This document shows, piece by piece, positions 49,701 to 60,489 of a stretch of DNA of 64,000 nucleotides. The notes beneath the pieces are model-generated. The model saw only the letters and a program-made list of their open reading frames with translations. It made no database searches and had not been told where the DNA came from. Each line of letters starts with the position of its first letter. Position 1 is the first letter of the stretch. This DNA is from Haliclona indistincta. Lineage: Eukaryota > Porifera > Demospongiae > Haplosclerida > Chalinidae. Made by a program: the position numbers and the translations under genes. The stretch covers positions 2,416,598 through 2,480,597 of the forward strand of contig OZ024784.1 of the NCBI GenBank assembly GCA_964017065.1, written 5' to 3'.

Positions 49701-51472
49701 AATGTGCACTATATTATTCGTGGGAAAACATCGAACGTTATACACAGGTGCTCAAATGAATAACATTGCAATACAATAGAGATAGGAAAGTAGGACGCTG
49801 ATCTATACACTGCTTACCCATGGTATTCACTCCAAAGTTTAGTGAGAATTCTTCACACCCAATTCTACACGCAGGCCTCCGCTGAAGGGATGCACAAAAA
49901 TAACACAACGGTCAAGCACAGAAAATTGAATTTTATTCTTTAAGTTGTGCAAATGCAAGGACAGACGTGAGACAAATGAAGTGGAGTATGCAATATACCA
50001 TAGAGGAGTGATAGTGTACATTGGTGTGACTCATTACCATAGCAACAAAGTACAATTACAAGGTATAGCATAACAGTCTACCCATTGATCTTAATGGAAC
50101 CAGATTAGTCTATGAATGCGCAATCTAGTACTAAAGTATTTTGTACATGAATTAATGTGTGCACTCAGCTCACGCATTTTCTCGAACAATTGGTAAATAA
50201 TGTTCCATAAGTACAATTACCAGTTCCACATTCCTCCACACATTTGTTGTCCTAGATAACAAAAGTACAGTTAAAGAGTCTGATTACTGTCATTGAAAGA
50301 ATTTAAACTTTAATTTGACAGCATGTGGTCAGCCACCCTCGTAATAATTCTCATTTTATAATGAGAAGAATTCGTAGTGACTGCCATTAAAGAGCCGCAA
50401 AATAAAGAGTATAGTTAAAAAGGCGCCAAATTTTACGGTTGTAACAGTAGTATGCAAATCATAAAAGACTTACACAATCATCTCTGCACAGGTTGTCAGT
50501 TTCATAGTGTGTGTACAGTCTACTCAAGCAGCTGGTTTTACACTCCATAACCTAAGTACACAAATTGAACAATAGAAACTTAAAACCATCACACCCAGAG
50601 CTATTATACATAGTGTCTAATTGGTTATTAAGACAACAGACAATAGAATACATTAAAGTTACTGCATTTACCCTCTGCAAGTGTGCGCAGGTGTGAGATT
50701 CCAGTAGTACATATGAAACTGAACTCCAGTTACCGTAATTGATGTATGACTAAAGAGAAATATTTTAGAATTATAGAAATTATAGCACGTAGCATAAACA
50801 ACACTACTGTTTCTGGGCAATTGTAAATAAACATAGCATATTGTATAGACATGCACACAGCTCACACTATTGTATTCAATGCTATGCTGCCTACACAGCT
50901 GCTAAGAGCTGGATAATGTCACTGATGATTTAATCCCCAATGACCAACACACAGTGGCTTTGATAATAATACAAGTGAATATCACTAGATACTAATCATT
51001 GCACAAACACAATAGGATATGCATGTTGCAACTAGCTGTGATAACAGTGTGAAGTTGGTTACACACTGTGTTTGGGGTTGGTACAAGAAGTGATAAGCAA
51101 TAGTGTATGTGACAGCTATAGCTCACCGATGAGGGAATAAAGTCTTGATACTGGTAAAGAGAAAAAAACAGGAGTGATTGGATAAAATATCATTAGTAGC
51201 AGTACATTGTAGTAGTGCATAGATAGCATGCATGCAAGCATGCAACTGAACCAGTACATTATGCTGAAAACACATGCTCAGCTCACCCTTTCTAGGCATG
51301 CTGTGTAGCAACGACCCTCAGCGATTGCCAGTTCTTCTGTAGCATTGTGTATTGCTGGTGTGGAGGGCGGGAAGCAAGCCACTTCGCAGCTCTTCACTGT
51401 AGAGATCCACAAGCACAGTACCATTAGCAGTTTGAAGCGCAGATGAGACGAGTCATGTTGTAGAAGACCCAT
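46779..51472 (-). CDS. FN3-repeat type I membrane receptor without kinase
   Basis: About seventeen short minus-strand exons run from ATG 51472 to TAA 46779-46781. A signal peptide (LLMVLCLWISTVKS) is followed by Cys-rich modules (CEVACF, GRCYTAC; CKTSCLSRLYTHYET; DNKCVEECGT; CRIGCEEF). Several fibronectin-III domains come next: ANISWEKPADFMYLTGYTIA, ITVDVSWSVDSDDF and FNASWSSPSPPFGTITAYEI. A Ser/Thr-rich stalk precedes one membrane span (LSAFTAVLLLLSAVFLVVLV). The cytoplasmic tail is short (about 70 residues), with one likely phosphotyrosine site ENIYDSIP. There is no kinase domain. The Cys-rich plus FN3 layout resembles receptor tyrosine kinase ectodomains and anosmin-like proteins. It lies just downstream, on the same strand, of a transmembrane pseudokinase lacking an ectodomain. 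Middle exon boundaries are approximate. Confidence 0.72.
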
Positions 51473-51947
51473 GATCGTGATGAACGAGTCTCAGCTGTTT
51501 TGTCTTTCCCAGTCCAACAGCTCTTTTATAACCAATCGCTGATTGACTAGCCGACTAAAATTACTTGTTGTAATAACACATAAATGAGCCTGAGCGAGCC
51601 TGTTATTGTAAGAGTGCAAACCGCTACTTGGGTGTTTTTCTCGTTCTCACGAAGTGCAAGTATTATTGTGCACTACAAGAATGATGGATGGTCTGTAAAT
51701 ATTTCATAATGAAATGCTCTAGGAAGGAATATCAATTCTCTCATTGCCAGATCATTACTAAACTATTCAAGCTAGCTAGTGTACTTGTGATAATGCAAGG
51801 CGGCACGTTGCCATAGGCAAAGATTTACTGACGAATATTTCAAATTTTGTTAACAGTTGTTGAATTGTGTATAACATAAAATATTGTAGATTAGCTTGTG
51901 ACACTTCCCTGTGAAATGCTACATTGACAAATAATATGCACTATCAG
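51473..51947. other. Intergenic region, no gene seen
   Basis: About 475 bp between the pseudokinase stop and the FN3 receptor start. It should hold the FN3 gene promoter. No ORF or repeat is convincing. Confidence 0.35.
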
Positions 51948-53851
51948 CTAGTATTCTAGCTGAGTTTCAACAATGAGATCTTGAAGTTGGCGATGTAATT
52001 GTTCGAAAGACAGTCTAGCTTCACTCTCTTGCTTCCAGCAAGCTGTCATGATTGAGTACAACGCCTTAGTGCAGGTGACAGGTCTAGCAGGAAATACACT
52101 TCGGTTAGAGATGTATTCCACTACATCTTCATCCGTTAGTTCATCATATGGTAGTTTACCATATGTTAACAATTCCCATATTAAAATCCCAAATGACCAA
52201 ATGTCACTGGAGGTGGTAAAGGTGAGTGTTTTAATAGCCTCAGGTGCCATCCATCTGATAGGATATGTTTTATCACCGATCTTGTGGTAAACGTTTGGAT
52301 ACCACTGTTCTGATAATCCGTATCCAGCCACTTTGGCAACACCATCAAAGCTGAATATGCAGTTCCTCAGGGAAAGATCAGTGTGGACTATTCCAAGTGA
52401 AGCCAGATAGGACATTCCAAGGCAAATATCGTCAGCTAAATGAAGCATTTCTAGGTTGTCATCAATTTGTTTCATTAGTTCAAGATTAACCGCACCCATT
52501 CCGAAGGACTGTCTCCTCTTGCAACGAATGTAGGTCAGTAAATCTCTGTTCTTCCCTGCATCCAGTAGCACACACTGATGATTTTGGTCAATGCATACAG
52601 CAAGAGCGCCTACTACATTGCGATGAGTAAGCTTAGCCAGCTCCTTCACTTCTTGTTCAAATATCTCTGTTAGTTTCTCATCAGCATTTTCACTTAGCAT
52701 CTTAGCAACCACAGTCTGCTGGTAACCATCTCCCGCCCAGTTGTATGCTTCAGCTGTGTGCACTGACCCATAGCTAATCTGTCCTAGCTGCTCCAACAAA
52801 ACAACATTCTTACAAGAGAAGTGACGTACTCCAGTGAATGTACTGTGTGTGACTGATTCTGAATCATATGCTTTTTCATACTGACGAGCGATTAAATCTT
52901 CACTGCTCTGCAAATAAAGATCAAATTGAAATGTAGTACATGTATGGTGACATTATTTTGATGATCTGGCCCAAAACTAGTGTAGAATAATTATTCAAAA
53001 TTTGGTTCCCAGTGAGTATTTTATAACTGCAATAACAGTAGTAACAGCTACACCTTAATAATTTGCCAAACTTTCATGCAAATCGAAAATAATTTTGGTA
53101 AAGTTCAGCAGTTCGTCATATTAATTTTTTTCACAACTCACTAAAAATTAATATGGCACTTCACAGGGTCCTTAGTTCATAAAGCTTCAGACCAGATGTT
53201 ACTGATCACTCCATGCAAGTCAAGCCAACGCAATTTTACAAATACGCTATGTTCTTAGAATAATGAGGTTAGAATTCTAATTCAAATCAGTACGTATACA
53301 CAACAAGCATTCCTGTGGTCAGCCTTGTGTGTTTGCTTTCCTACACATGCTGGAGTATAGAAATCATACTAGAGCATTTCTTAAAGCATCGGTATCAGAA
53401 ATACGTAATCTAATCACACAAAGAAATGTGCATCCTTGGTGTTCAGTTACTTCCATCACCATAATGTTCAAAGGTACCCATAGAGTGCACCAATCAATCT
53501 TTATTGGTGGTGCGCCGGGCTCATACCTCTGCAGAGATTCCACTCTGGTCCAATGTGTCTCCACGTTCATGCAATGGATAATCGCTGCTCTTTTTGCTCT
53601 TGATTTTCCAAAGGATGGTCATGCACACAGCAATAATGCTCAAAGTAAAGACGATCAGCACTAGCCCTCCTCCTACCGATCCTCCAATAATAATAGCCAG
53701 TTGAACATCTGGAACAGAAACAGATAGTCTACATTTGAAAAGTATTGCACAGTGTATTATATATAGGCTTTGACAAAGAATTGATACAACTTTAGTATAC
53801 TGGGACAGTGATGTAATGTAGGTATTTACCAGTGATGTTTTGAGCATCCAT
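51948..53851 (-). CDS. Transmembrane tyrosine-kinase-like pseudokinase, no ectodomain
   Basis: Three coding exons: 53851-53830, about 53708-53527 and about 52910-51948. The first gives only MDAQNIT before an in-phase join to a membrane span (LAIIIGGSVGGGLVLIVFTL...). A juxtamembrane region with tyrosines follows (ARQYEKAYDSE), then a complete tyrosine-kinase fold. The Gly loop GQISYGSV, the Lys in VVAKML, the Glu in FEQEVKEL, WMAPEAI and SDIWSFGILIWELLTYG are kept. Two catalytic motifs are altered: HRD is HTD (52377-52385) and DFG is GYG (52317-52325), so the metal-binding Asp is lost. This predicts a pseudokinase, as in RYK. An apparent 5' UTR intron upstream (donor near 53981) and a TATA-like AT-rich run at 54027-54038 support this start. 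I cannot exclude a distant ectodomain exon. Confidence 0.8.
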
Positions 53852-54087
53852 AGAAAATTCACTGAAGCAGAAGTGCAGTAGAACTGATCAGTCGAAGTAG
53901 TAAAAAAAAACAAGTTTCAATATCTTGATGCTCTATCTAACGCATGTACAAGTGACCTAAGAAACTTCGTGGACTCACTCGACTGGTCTGCTTTCTGAGC
54001 CTCGACACTATTCGATCGACGGATCCGGATATATTATATCCGAGTAGACTTCTAACGATTTGCCACGCCCAAAATCGATGTAGAAGT

Positions 54088-54803
54088 ATGGAAGCAGTTT
54101 CTCTTCTGCTACTGCTCGTGCTTACAGATACAGTTAAATCTCAAAGTTTGTCAATGTGTCACTATGGAAAGCATCCAAGCGTGGCTGCAAAGTCGTGCAG
54201 TAACATCAGAAAGAATGTCGAATGTCGTGGAGAGAGTGGCTCACCGGTGATGGAGTAGGAGGTGCACTGGAGCATGTATATACTGCGATATGGATCACAA
54301 GAGAGAAGAGTGATATATTTCCACAGTGATGTTAATACAACATGCCCCGGCATATTGGTAGCTGAATCAGCCTCAGGAAGCAGGAACTTTTGCAAGAAGT
54401 GCAAGATCAGAACAGATCTAACGAGTATCTCACTTGGAATGATGATCAAAGCATATCGTTTTCTGAAGTGTGAGGCTACGTTACAATAAAGGTGACAGGA
54501 ACTTCTCACTTGATGGATGGTCTGATAATGCTCAGTTGTTTTACAAGAATGGAAATGCTGACGATGTACACGTACTTGTCAGGCAAATTGGTACTTCATT
54601 TCCCAATAGACCATTCTTTTCGTATGTGGTTGCTCAAACTATTGATGAAGCAGGTGCAGCTGGATGGAGACAGGTGTCCTCAAAATGGAGGGACAATTGA
54701 AACAGCAGTTACACCGACATATCAAGATGGATTTTATGCTTGTGATGTGTATCGTTTCGGAGCAGTGGACTCAAATGGATTCTTAGGCACAGTTTGGAGC
54801 TGA
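54088..54803 (+). pseudogene. Decayed secreted-protein gene with in-frame stops
   Basis: An ATG at 54088 opens a good signal peptide (VSLLLLLVLTDTVKS) and a Cys-containing start (MCHYGKHPSVAAKSCSNIRK). The PSVAAKSC pattern recalls N-termini of fibrinogen-like secreted proteins in early animals. The frame hits TAG at 54256. Homology-like sequence then continues in shifted frames (CPGILVAESASG at about 54345, DGWSDNAQLFYKNGNADD at about 54515, YQDGFYACDVYRF at about 54720) with further stops. No intron pattern removes these breaks cleanly. I read it as a broken gene; an unusual spliced gene is less likely. It is head-to-head with the pseudokinase gene. Confidence 0.5.
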
Positions 54804-55101
54804 GTGTGTGCAGTGTCCTCCAGGCTGTCTTTGGTTTGAGCAACAGTTTGCCGACTCTGAGATCATCAACTATTTGGGTCAGAATTTCTAATGCAGATGA
54901 TCACGACGAGCACATTTACTTTTCTAACATAGTTACATGTACATGTATACATACGATAGCATGCTCATGACTGTATGCATTTTTTGATGGCCAAGGTATT
55001 TTGAAAACCAAAAATTGATCATGATTCTCTAAAATATTATAGTCCTATAAAAAATTCACAACAAAAAATGAAGCATCAATAATAATTTTATACTACAAAG
55101 G

Positions 55102-55635
55102 TCATGCTTCAAGAGGATAGTCGGGATCTACGCATGGTTTTTCTGAATCCTTGTCTCTGTCTCTACTCAGTGCTTTTCTCATGTCATATGCATCTTCGGC
55201 TTCTTCAAAAGCTGACGTGTAATAGCCATGAATGGTGCGAAATATCTTGTAGCCCATATTCTTGTACATTGTTATGGCAACATTGTTTGAAACTCGAACA
55301 AACAAGTCAACGAAATAGCAGTGTTTCAACTCAGACACCTTCTCTAGGTGATGCATCAGTATAGCTGCTAGACCAATTCGACGAAACTTGTCAGCAACTG
55401 AAATTGCTGTAACATGACCATGCCAGTCGAGTGGGTTGTTTTGCCTTGCTTCTGACTTGCCCATTACGTAGCCCATGATATTTCCAGAGGGAGATTCGGC
55501 TACGTAAAAATACTCAGGCCATTTCGAGAGATACGTGAGGTAAAATCCAAGATTGTAGGTTTCTGTGAGTGGATCAAGATTGACTGCATTATAGCGAAAG
55601 AGATCCTGACAAGTAAAGGGTCTCAGAGTACACAT
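55102..55635 (-). CDS. NAA20: N-alpha-acetyltransferase 20 (NatB catalytic subunit)
   Basis: A single intact exon of 177 residues covers almost the full length of animal NAA20. It starts MCTLRPFTCQDLFRYNAVNL and keeps LDPLTETYNLGFYLTYLSKW, the GNAT acetyl-CoA loop (VADKFRRIGLAAILM), VDLFVRVSNNVAITMYKNMG and the DAYDMRKALSRD segment. NatB (NAA20 with NAA25) acetylates nascent proteins starting Met-Asp, Met-Glu, Met-Asn or Met-Gln at the ribosome. The C-terminal tail is divergent, as is usual. The lack of introns is unusual here, and a retrocopy origin is possible. Confidence 0.95.
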   Translation of the reverse strand: MCTLRPFTCQDLFRYNAVNLDPLTETYNLGFYLTYLSKWPEYFYVAESPSGNIMGYVMGKSEARQNNPLDWHGHVTAISVADKFRRIGLAAILMHHLEKVSELKHCYFVDLFVRVSNNVAITMYKNMGYKIFRTIHGYYTSAFEEAEDAYDMRKALSRDRDKDSEKPCVDPDYPLEA

Positions 55636-56101
55636 TTGGACGAAAATTATGGACAGCTAATAATGACAAAGAACTGTGAATATGCAGACGAGCTACATGC
55701 TTCACCTACCGCTTAGCTGTCGTTTTCAGAACTGCGGTCACCAAAGGTGGTTTTTGACACATGGCAGTGATGTGCGAATTATTAGAACACATGTGGGAGG
55801 AGCCTGTTGGGTAGTACTCGCACGTGATCCATTTTGTGAACGTGAACGATGAAGTCGAGTAGTAGGGATGGAGTGTAGCATCTTGTGACTACTTGTGACC
55901 CAGCTCACATTCGCTATAGGATTCTTGCTTTCATCTGAACCGTGATACACTTCGTCTATTAGCTGGTAAGTCACTACTAAGAAACAGGCTCACTACTCTA
56001 TCATAGTAGAAATTATGGTTGATATAAAAATTATATAATAGTCTGAGATAAAGAGGGATACCATCAAGTGTCTGTCTATACGTGTGTTGCCTCTCCAGAT
56101 C
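55636..56101. other. Divergent intergenic region
   Basis: About 465 bp between NAA20 and the LRRFIP-like gene. A minus-strand open frame at 55974-55738 has no recognisable features and is more likely 5' UTR or chance. Confidence 0.35.
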
Positions 56102-58600
56102 ATGTCCTCCCAGGACCCTCTAAGTCCTCAAAGGAGTTCACCTCCTCGGGCCTCTCGATCACTAACAGGGACGCTGGATAGGTCCCGATCTCGATCCTAT
56201 GTTCACAATGACATATCAATAGACGAAGGCGTAGCACTGAAAAGAATAACACAGGCAGTGAGTAACGATTACAATAACTTACTGAAAATGCTATAAATAG
56301 TCAGATTTTAGGTATTGGGTGTTGTCTATAATTTACAGTTGTGAGATTTTTAGACATTTGGCTGTGACTGACAGAACCGTTGATCTGATCCATGTCTGTG
56401 TTAATGTTGATTCCCGCACACTGTATTGTCAGTTTGTTTCCTCTTGTTGTCATATTTCTTTCCTGTTAGGAATCAATTAAGTTTAGGTAAATATTGTTCC
56501 TCGATATTTCATGGGTTAATTGGGTATTGGCAGTCATGCATGCCTCGGTACAGATGTAGATGTTTGTATAATGTGCAACATCTGTTAGTGTAGCTTTATT
56601 GTTTAGTGTTATCCTGTTGATTTAGTCATTTTGTGCATGTTAGGCTGAGGAAAAGCTAGAGAGCGAGCAGAGAAAGAATGCCGAAGCTAGGAAGTACTGG
56701 CACGAGAGAAGAGATCAGGAACAGGTGTGTATGTGTGATTTAGTCTGTCTCTTTTTATGCGCTTTTCAATCTCGTAGTCAAGGTTTTCAGACGAAGAAAT
56801 GGAGACAGGTAGTTCATCAATCGCTACGACCTCCACCCCTATATCAGGTCATCCACGCATCACTGGGATCCTGGTCAGTTTACAGTGTTGTTGTGTGTGG
56901 GAGGTCATATTATGATGTCTTCAGTTATTCACTGTTCTATTGTTCTCTCCCCCTCCCTCCTAGGATGATCTATCAGAGCCGTCCTCTCGAGGCAGCAGGA
57001 ATACAGGCAGCAGAGTGAGTCACTGCAGCGTGTGGTTCACTAAAATACCATCCTTTTTTAGCCATCGTCCGCAATGAGCCATAGTGAAGATAACAGTTCA
57101 GAAGTTATCAAGCAATGGCAGGTTAGCTTGAAACCTCTTGTCATGGGTAGGGAGACACCTCATTTTTCTCATTGCAGGATAAGTTTAATGAACTCGATAC
57201 TCAGTACAAAGAGTCGATGGTCTCGAATGCTAAGCTGTATGACGAGAAGACGGCTCTAGTATTCCAGGTGGAATCACTGAAGGATCTCCTTGAGGATCGA
57301 TGGCAAGAGGTGCATGAAACGAAAGCAGAATCACAACGAATTCAATCTGTGAGTAGTGAGAGTATGCATGTTGGGGTTAGAAGTCAAGGACAGTCACATG
57401 TACTTTTTGACTCGTTGAAATGCGGTCTTTTCTTAGCAACTTCTACATTCAAAACACAGCGAAGACTCACTTGGAGCTGATATTCAGAGGCTCAAATCAA
57501 TGATAACTTACAGAAATGACTACTTAGAGGTACAACGTTCTCCGTGAACATTCTCACTTTACTGAGTTCTGGTGTTCCTCAGAGTTTAGGACTAACACTG
57601 CCAACTGGAGAGGAAGGAGAAGAAGAAGAGGAACTACCGCAAGGTACTGTCAATAGAGATCACAGCTGCTAGGCTATTAGCATGATACAGCAATGAAAAT
57701 AGCTAGTCGCCAACAACGGTGCTGTCTTTTAAGCACTTGTAATAATCGGTGTACCCACTTTGTAGTGTTTCCTGTTGAAGAAAGAGATCAACTATTGAAG
57801 CAGGTATGTGGGTGTGTTCCAGCTGCATACACCAAATAAAACAAGAATGGAGTTTGCCTGTGTAGTTTGAAGTCGTGTATCTACAATGTAGTGTAGGCGA
57901 GATTATTTGCGTAGGTCTATTGAAGCATTTTTGAAACTTTTCTGTTATTCATAATAATGGAAGGTAGTTGGTAAATTGAATGCACACTACAGATAGCTCA
58001 TCTCAAGGCTGAGGTAGAGACGGTGAAGACAAGTCACACTCCATCAGCAGACTCACTACTGCATGGAGAGGAGACCAAAGACATAGTCCGTGAGTACCTC
58101 TAGGTATTATTTGTCGCACATTTTTAGTCTCTCTGGTCCGTAGGCGAGAGCACTCGCCTAGTTAGTGAATTCAAGACAAAGCTGCAGATTGCTCAAGCTG
58201 AGACTACTCGTTTAGAGGGGACGGTAAGCACCTGCAGTCTACTAGTAGCTATTATCTGTCGTGCTAGGTCGAAAGGTTAAAAGGACAAGTCGGTCGTTAC
58301 AAGAATCAAATGGAAGAAATGGTGTGTGTGTGTGTTGTTAACTCGTGAATATAGTTCATATTACAGTATACTAATGCATTTTTGTCTTAACAGGAACAGC
58401 GAGAGGATGAGTTATTGAAAGAAAAGAGAGGGCAGTCTCGAGAGGTACGCTCCCTCAGTAGCCTAGTGTCATAGTAACATACTACTATGTCGTCATCTTT
58501 GTAGGTTCGGCGGTTGCAGTCACTAGTCGATGATTTAGAATCAGAAAATGAACTGCTAAAGCGTAGAGTAGAGCAAATGAGGAAGAGGCAAAAGGATTGA
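56102..58600 (+). CDS. LRRFIP-like coiled-coil protein
   Basis: About twelve short exons from ATG 56102 (MSSQDPLSPQRSSPPRASRS) to TGA 58598-58600. A Ser/Arg-rich head is followed by a helical exon (EKLESEQRKNAEARKYWHER), Ser-rich linker exons, and a long coiled coil. The coiled coil includes NAKLYDEKTALVFQVESLKD, the pattern conserved in LRRFIP1/2 (leucine-rich repeat Flightless-interacting proteins). The C-terminus is also coiled coil (RRLQSLVDDLESENELLKRR, VEQMRKRQKD). LRRFIPs bind Flightless-I and act in nucleic-acid sensing, actin and Wnt signalling in vertebrates. The weakness is that coiled coils align easily; the AEARKYW head exon and the LYDEKTAL motif are the main support. Middle exon boundaries are approximate. 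Confidence 0.7.
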
Positions 58601-58818
58601 TTCCTCATCTCTCATTGTTTAGTGCTAATGGTTTTACGTAGTGATACAGTTTGTACAGTATGGATTGTTATTCTCAATCGCGTGTTATCACGGTACACAC
58701 TGTCAGAGTTATATAGGTCAGGAGAAACAGAATTTTAGTGATAGCAACATTCTACAGCATTGGAAAATATATTGAAAATCAAACAGCATCAGCATGGACA
58801 GCATGGAGAATTCTTAGT
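58601..58818. other. Convergent intergenic gap
   Basis: About 220 bp between convergent stops. Nothing recognisable. Confidence 0.35.
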
Positions 58819-59542
58819 TCAGTACTTGCCACAGTTGCGAGAGGAATACTGAGTACAATCGCTGTCAGACGTCACCTCTGTGAAACCATCCACATTGGTG
58901 ATCTGGGCACCATCAACCAGGTTGTGGAGGTTACAGTAGTTGGTGCCATCATCAAGTACAGCATACCAGGTCTCAGATGTTGAGTAACCCTACGAGTGAT
59001 GGAAAGACTGTAATAATGTATTACATAATATGGACCATGTTGTTTATCACATGTGATGATTACATAAGAGCTAGTCACTGCTTGGATTGTAGTGGTGTTT
59101 CTTACCTTCACAGTGCAAGTTGATCCGGACATTGAGAACTCCATTGTTAGGTCATCATTATAATGCTTGACAGGAGTGGTGTGTTTTCCTTCTATCTTTT
59201 TAGCATTGTCAGAAGTTGTGATCTGTTTAAAAAATCATCAGTTACTATAATAATAATAATTAAAAGTTTCTTACCTTATAGCCGCACTTTTCAGAACTAC
59301 CACAGGGTGCTGATGTATTCCATTTCTTCATCTGGGCGATGATGGCGTTATAAGGCACCGAGCAATTAGTATTCCAAGTCCTGCATGCGATGAGAGAAAG
59401 TGAGTATAACTGCTGATTGCTGGAAAAGATACCTAACTTACCACGTAAGCTTGCAGCTTGCATGGAGAGGACCACTCTCTACAGCTTGGTAACAGCAATA
59501 AAAGAGAGCCAGAGAGGCGACAAGAGCAATTTTGGCTGACAT
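58819..59542 (-). CDS. Small secreted Cys-rich protein, unknown family
   Basis: Four minus-strand exons run from ATG 59542 to TGA 58819-58821, all joined in frame, giving about 160 residues. The signal peptide MSAKIALVASLALFYCCYQA is followed by a Cys-rich domain: WTWNTNCSVPYNAIIAQMKK, SAPCGSSEKCGYK, HTTPVKHYNDDLTMEFSMSG, TCTVKGYSTSETWYAVLDDG and TNYCNLHNLVDGAQI. It ends CTQYSSRNCGKY. Cysteines occur at regular exon positions, fitting several disulfides. I believe related sequences occur in other animals, but I cannot name the family or function. Confidence 0.8.
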
Positions 59543-59662
59543 TTTTGACCTTTGCAGTGTCAGCCACACCTAACACCTTGTAGTCACGCGCGGGATGACG
59601 CGGGGTCATGCTTCAACTTTGGACTGTTGTCATAACAACAAGTAATCAGCAGTGCATGGATC

Positions 59663-60489
59663 ATGGCGTCAAGCAGTGAGAGTGAGCGGCCTGCCGATGA
59701 AGAGGAGCCCACTTCTAATCGTACGGGATTTTTACCTTGGGAGCAAGATTTGGAGATGATCTCGAAGTTTTTAGACAGAAAGGTGATTATTGTATAGGAA
59801 TAACAATTATTAGTGCAATTGCATTGGACAACAGTTGAGTTCAAGCAAAGCTGGAGGGGTCTACTAATGAAAGCATAGATTAGCAATACAATTCAGACTG
59901 GTGAAAGTACATGTATAATGATTGTACTCAACTAATTGTCTTTTGTGAATGCTACATGTTGCACACCGTCTGGGCTGATCATGACTGAATACAAAATCGA
60001 ACAATAATTATCAATACAATCTGCTACATGTATTGATTTACTAGCATCTTGATTTATATTTCTCACAGTACAGTGAGTGTTATAAGGTAGAACCAGACTG
60101 ATTATTAAAAAAGAGCACAGTCACAAATCTGAACTCAGTGCACCCACCAGTGACCTAGTCTCGCGTGCCCAACCCTTCCCTTGGGTTAGGTCTGGCGCGC
60201 GAGACTACCAGTGACCTGGATCGTGGCTATAGTATAATGCTTGTACTTCAATCATTTAATCTGCTGTTGTTCTTACTAACTACAGGAAGAGTTAGAGGAA
60301 TCCCACCATCACTACATTAGACAGCACCCTGAACTAAGAGCTATTCTGACTGACTTTGTGAATGCTCTTGTGATACAAAAGCCGGATGATGTCTACAAAT
60401 TTGCACACAATTTCTTTGCGCCATTTTCTCCAAAACTCCCCACTCCTCCACCCCATCTATGTCACACTGTTGCAGATCCTGTTGACTAA
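59663..60489 (+). CDS. RIIa (dimerisation/docking) domain protein
   Basis: Two exons, 59663-59782 and 60286-60489, give about 107 residues (MASSSESERPADEEEP start, TAA 60487-60489). The core HYIRQHPELRAILTDFVNAL, VIQKPDDVYKFAHNFFAPFS matches the RIIa helix-loop-helix that docks amphipathic helices such as AKAPs. The KPxDxxxFAxxFF signature is typical of RIIAD1- and ROPN1-type proteins of cilia and sperm. A Pro-rich C-terminal end follows. The acidic N-terminus plus WEQDLEMISKFLDRK helix resembles RIIAD1 in size. The precise ortholog is not settled. Confidence 0.75.
60147..60216. mobile_element. 52-bp MITE-like fold-back with 9-bp target duplication
   Basis: A 52-bp element (60156-60207) has near-perfect terminal inverted repeats, TAGTCTCGCGTGCC at one end and the complement of TAGTCTCGCGCGCC at the other, with a fold-back interior. 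It is flanked on both sides by the direct repeat CCAGTGACC (60147-60155 and 60208-60216), as a target-site duplication would be. It sits in the RIIa gene intron. A 9-bp duplication fits Mutator-like elements; the assignment is open. Confidence 0.7.

Noticed and set aside
55738..55974. 78-residue minus-strand ORF upstream of NAA20
   Set aside because: No domain, no splice pattern; likely 5' flank or chance.
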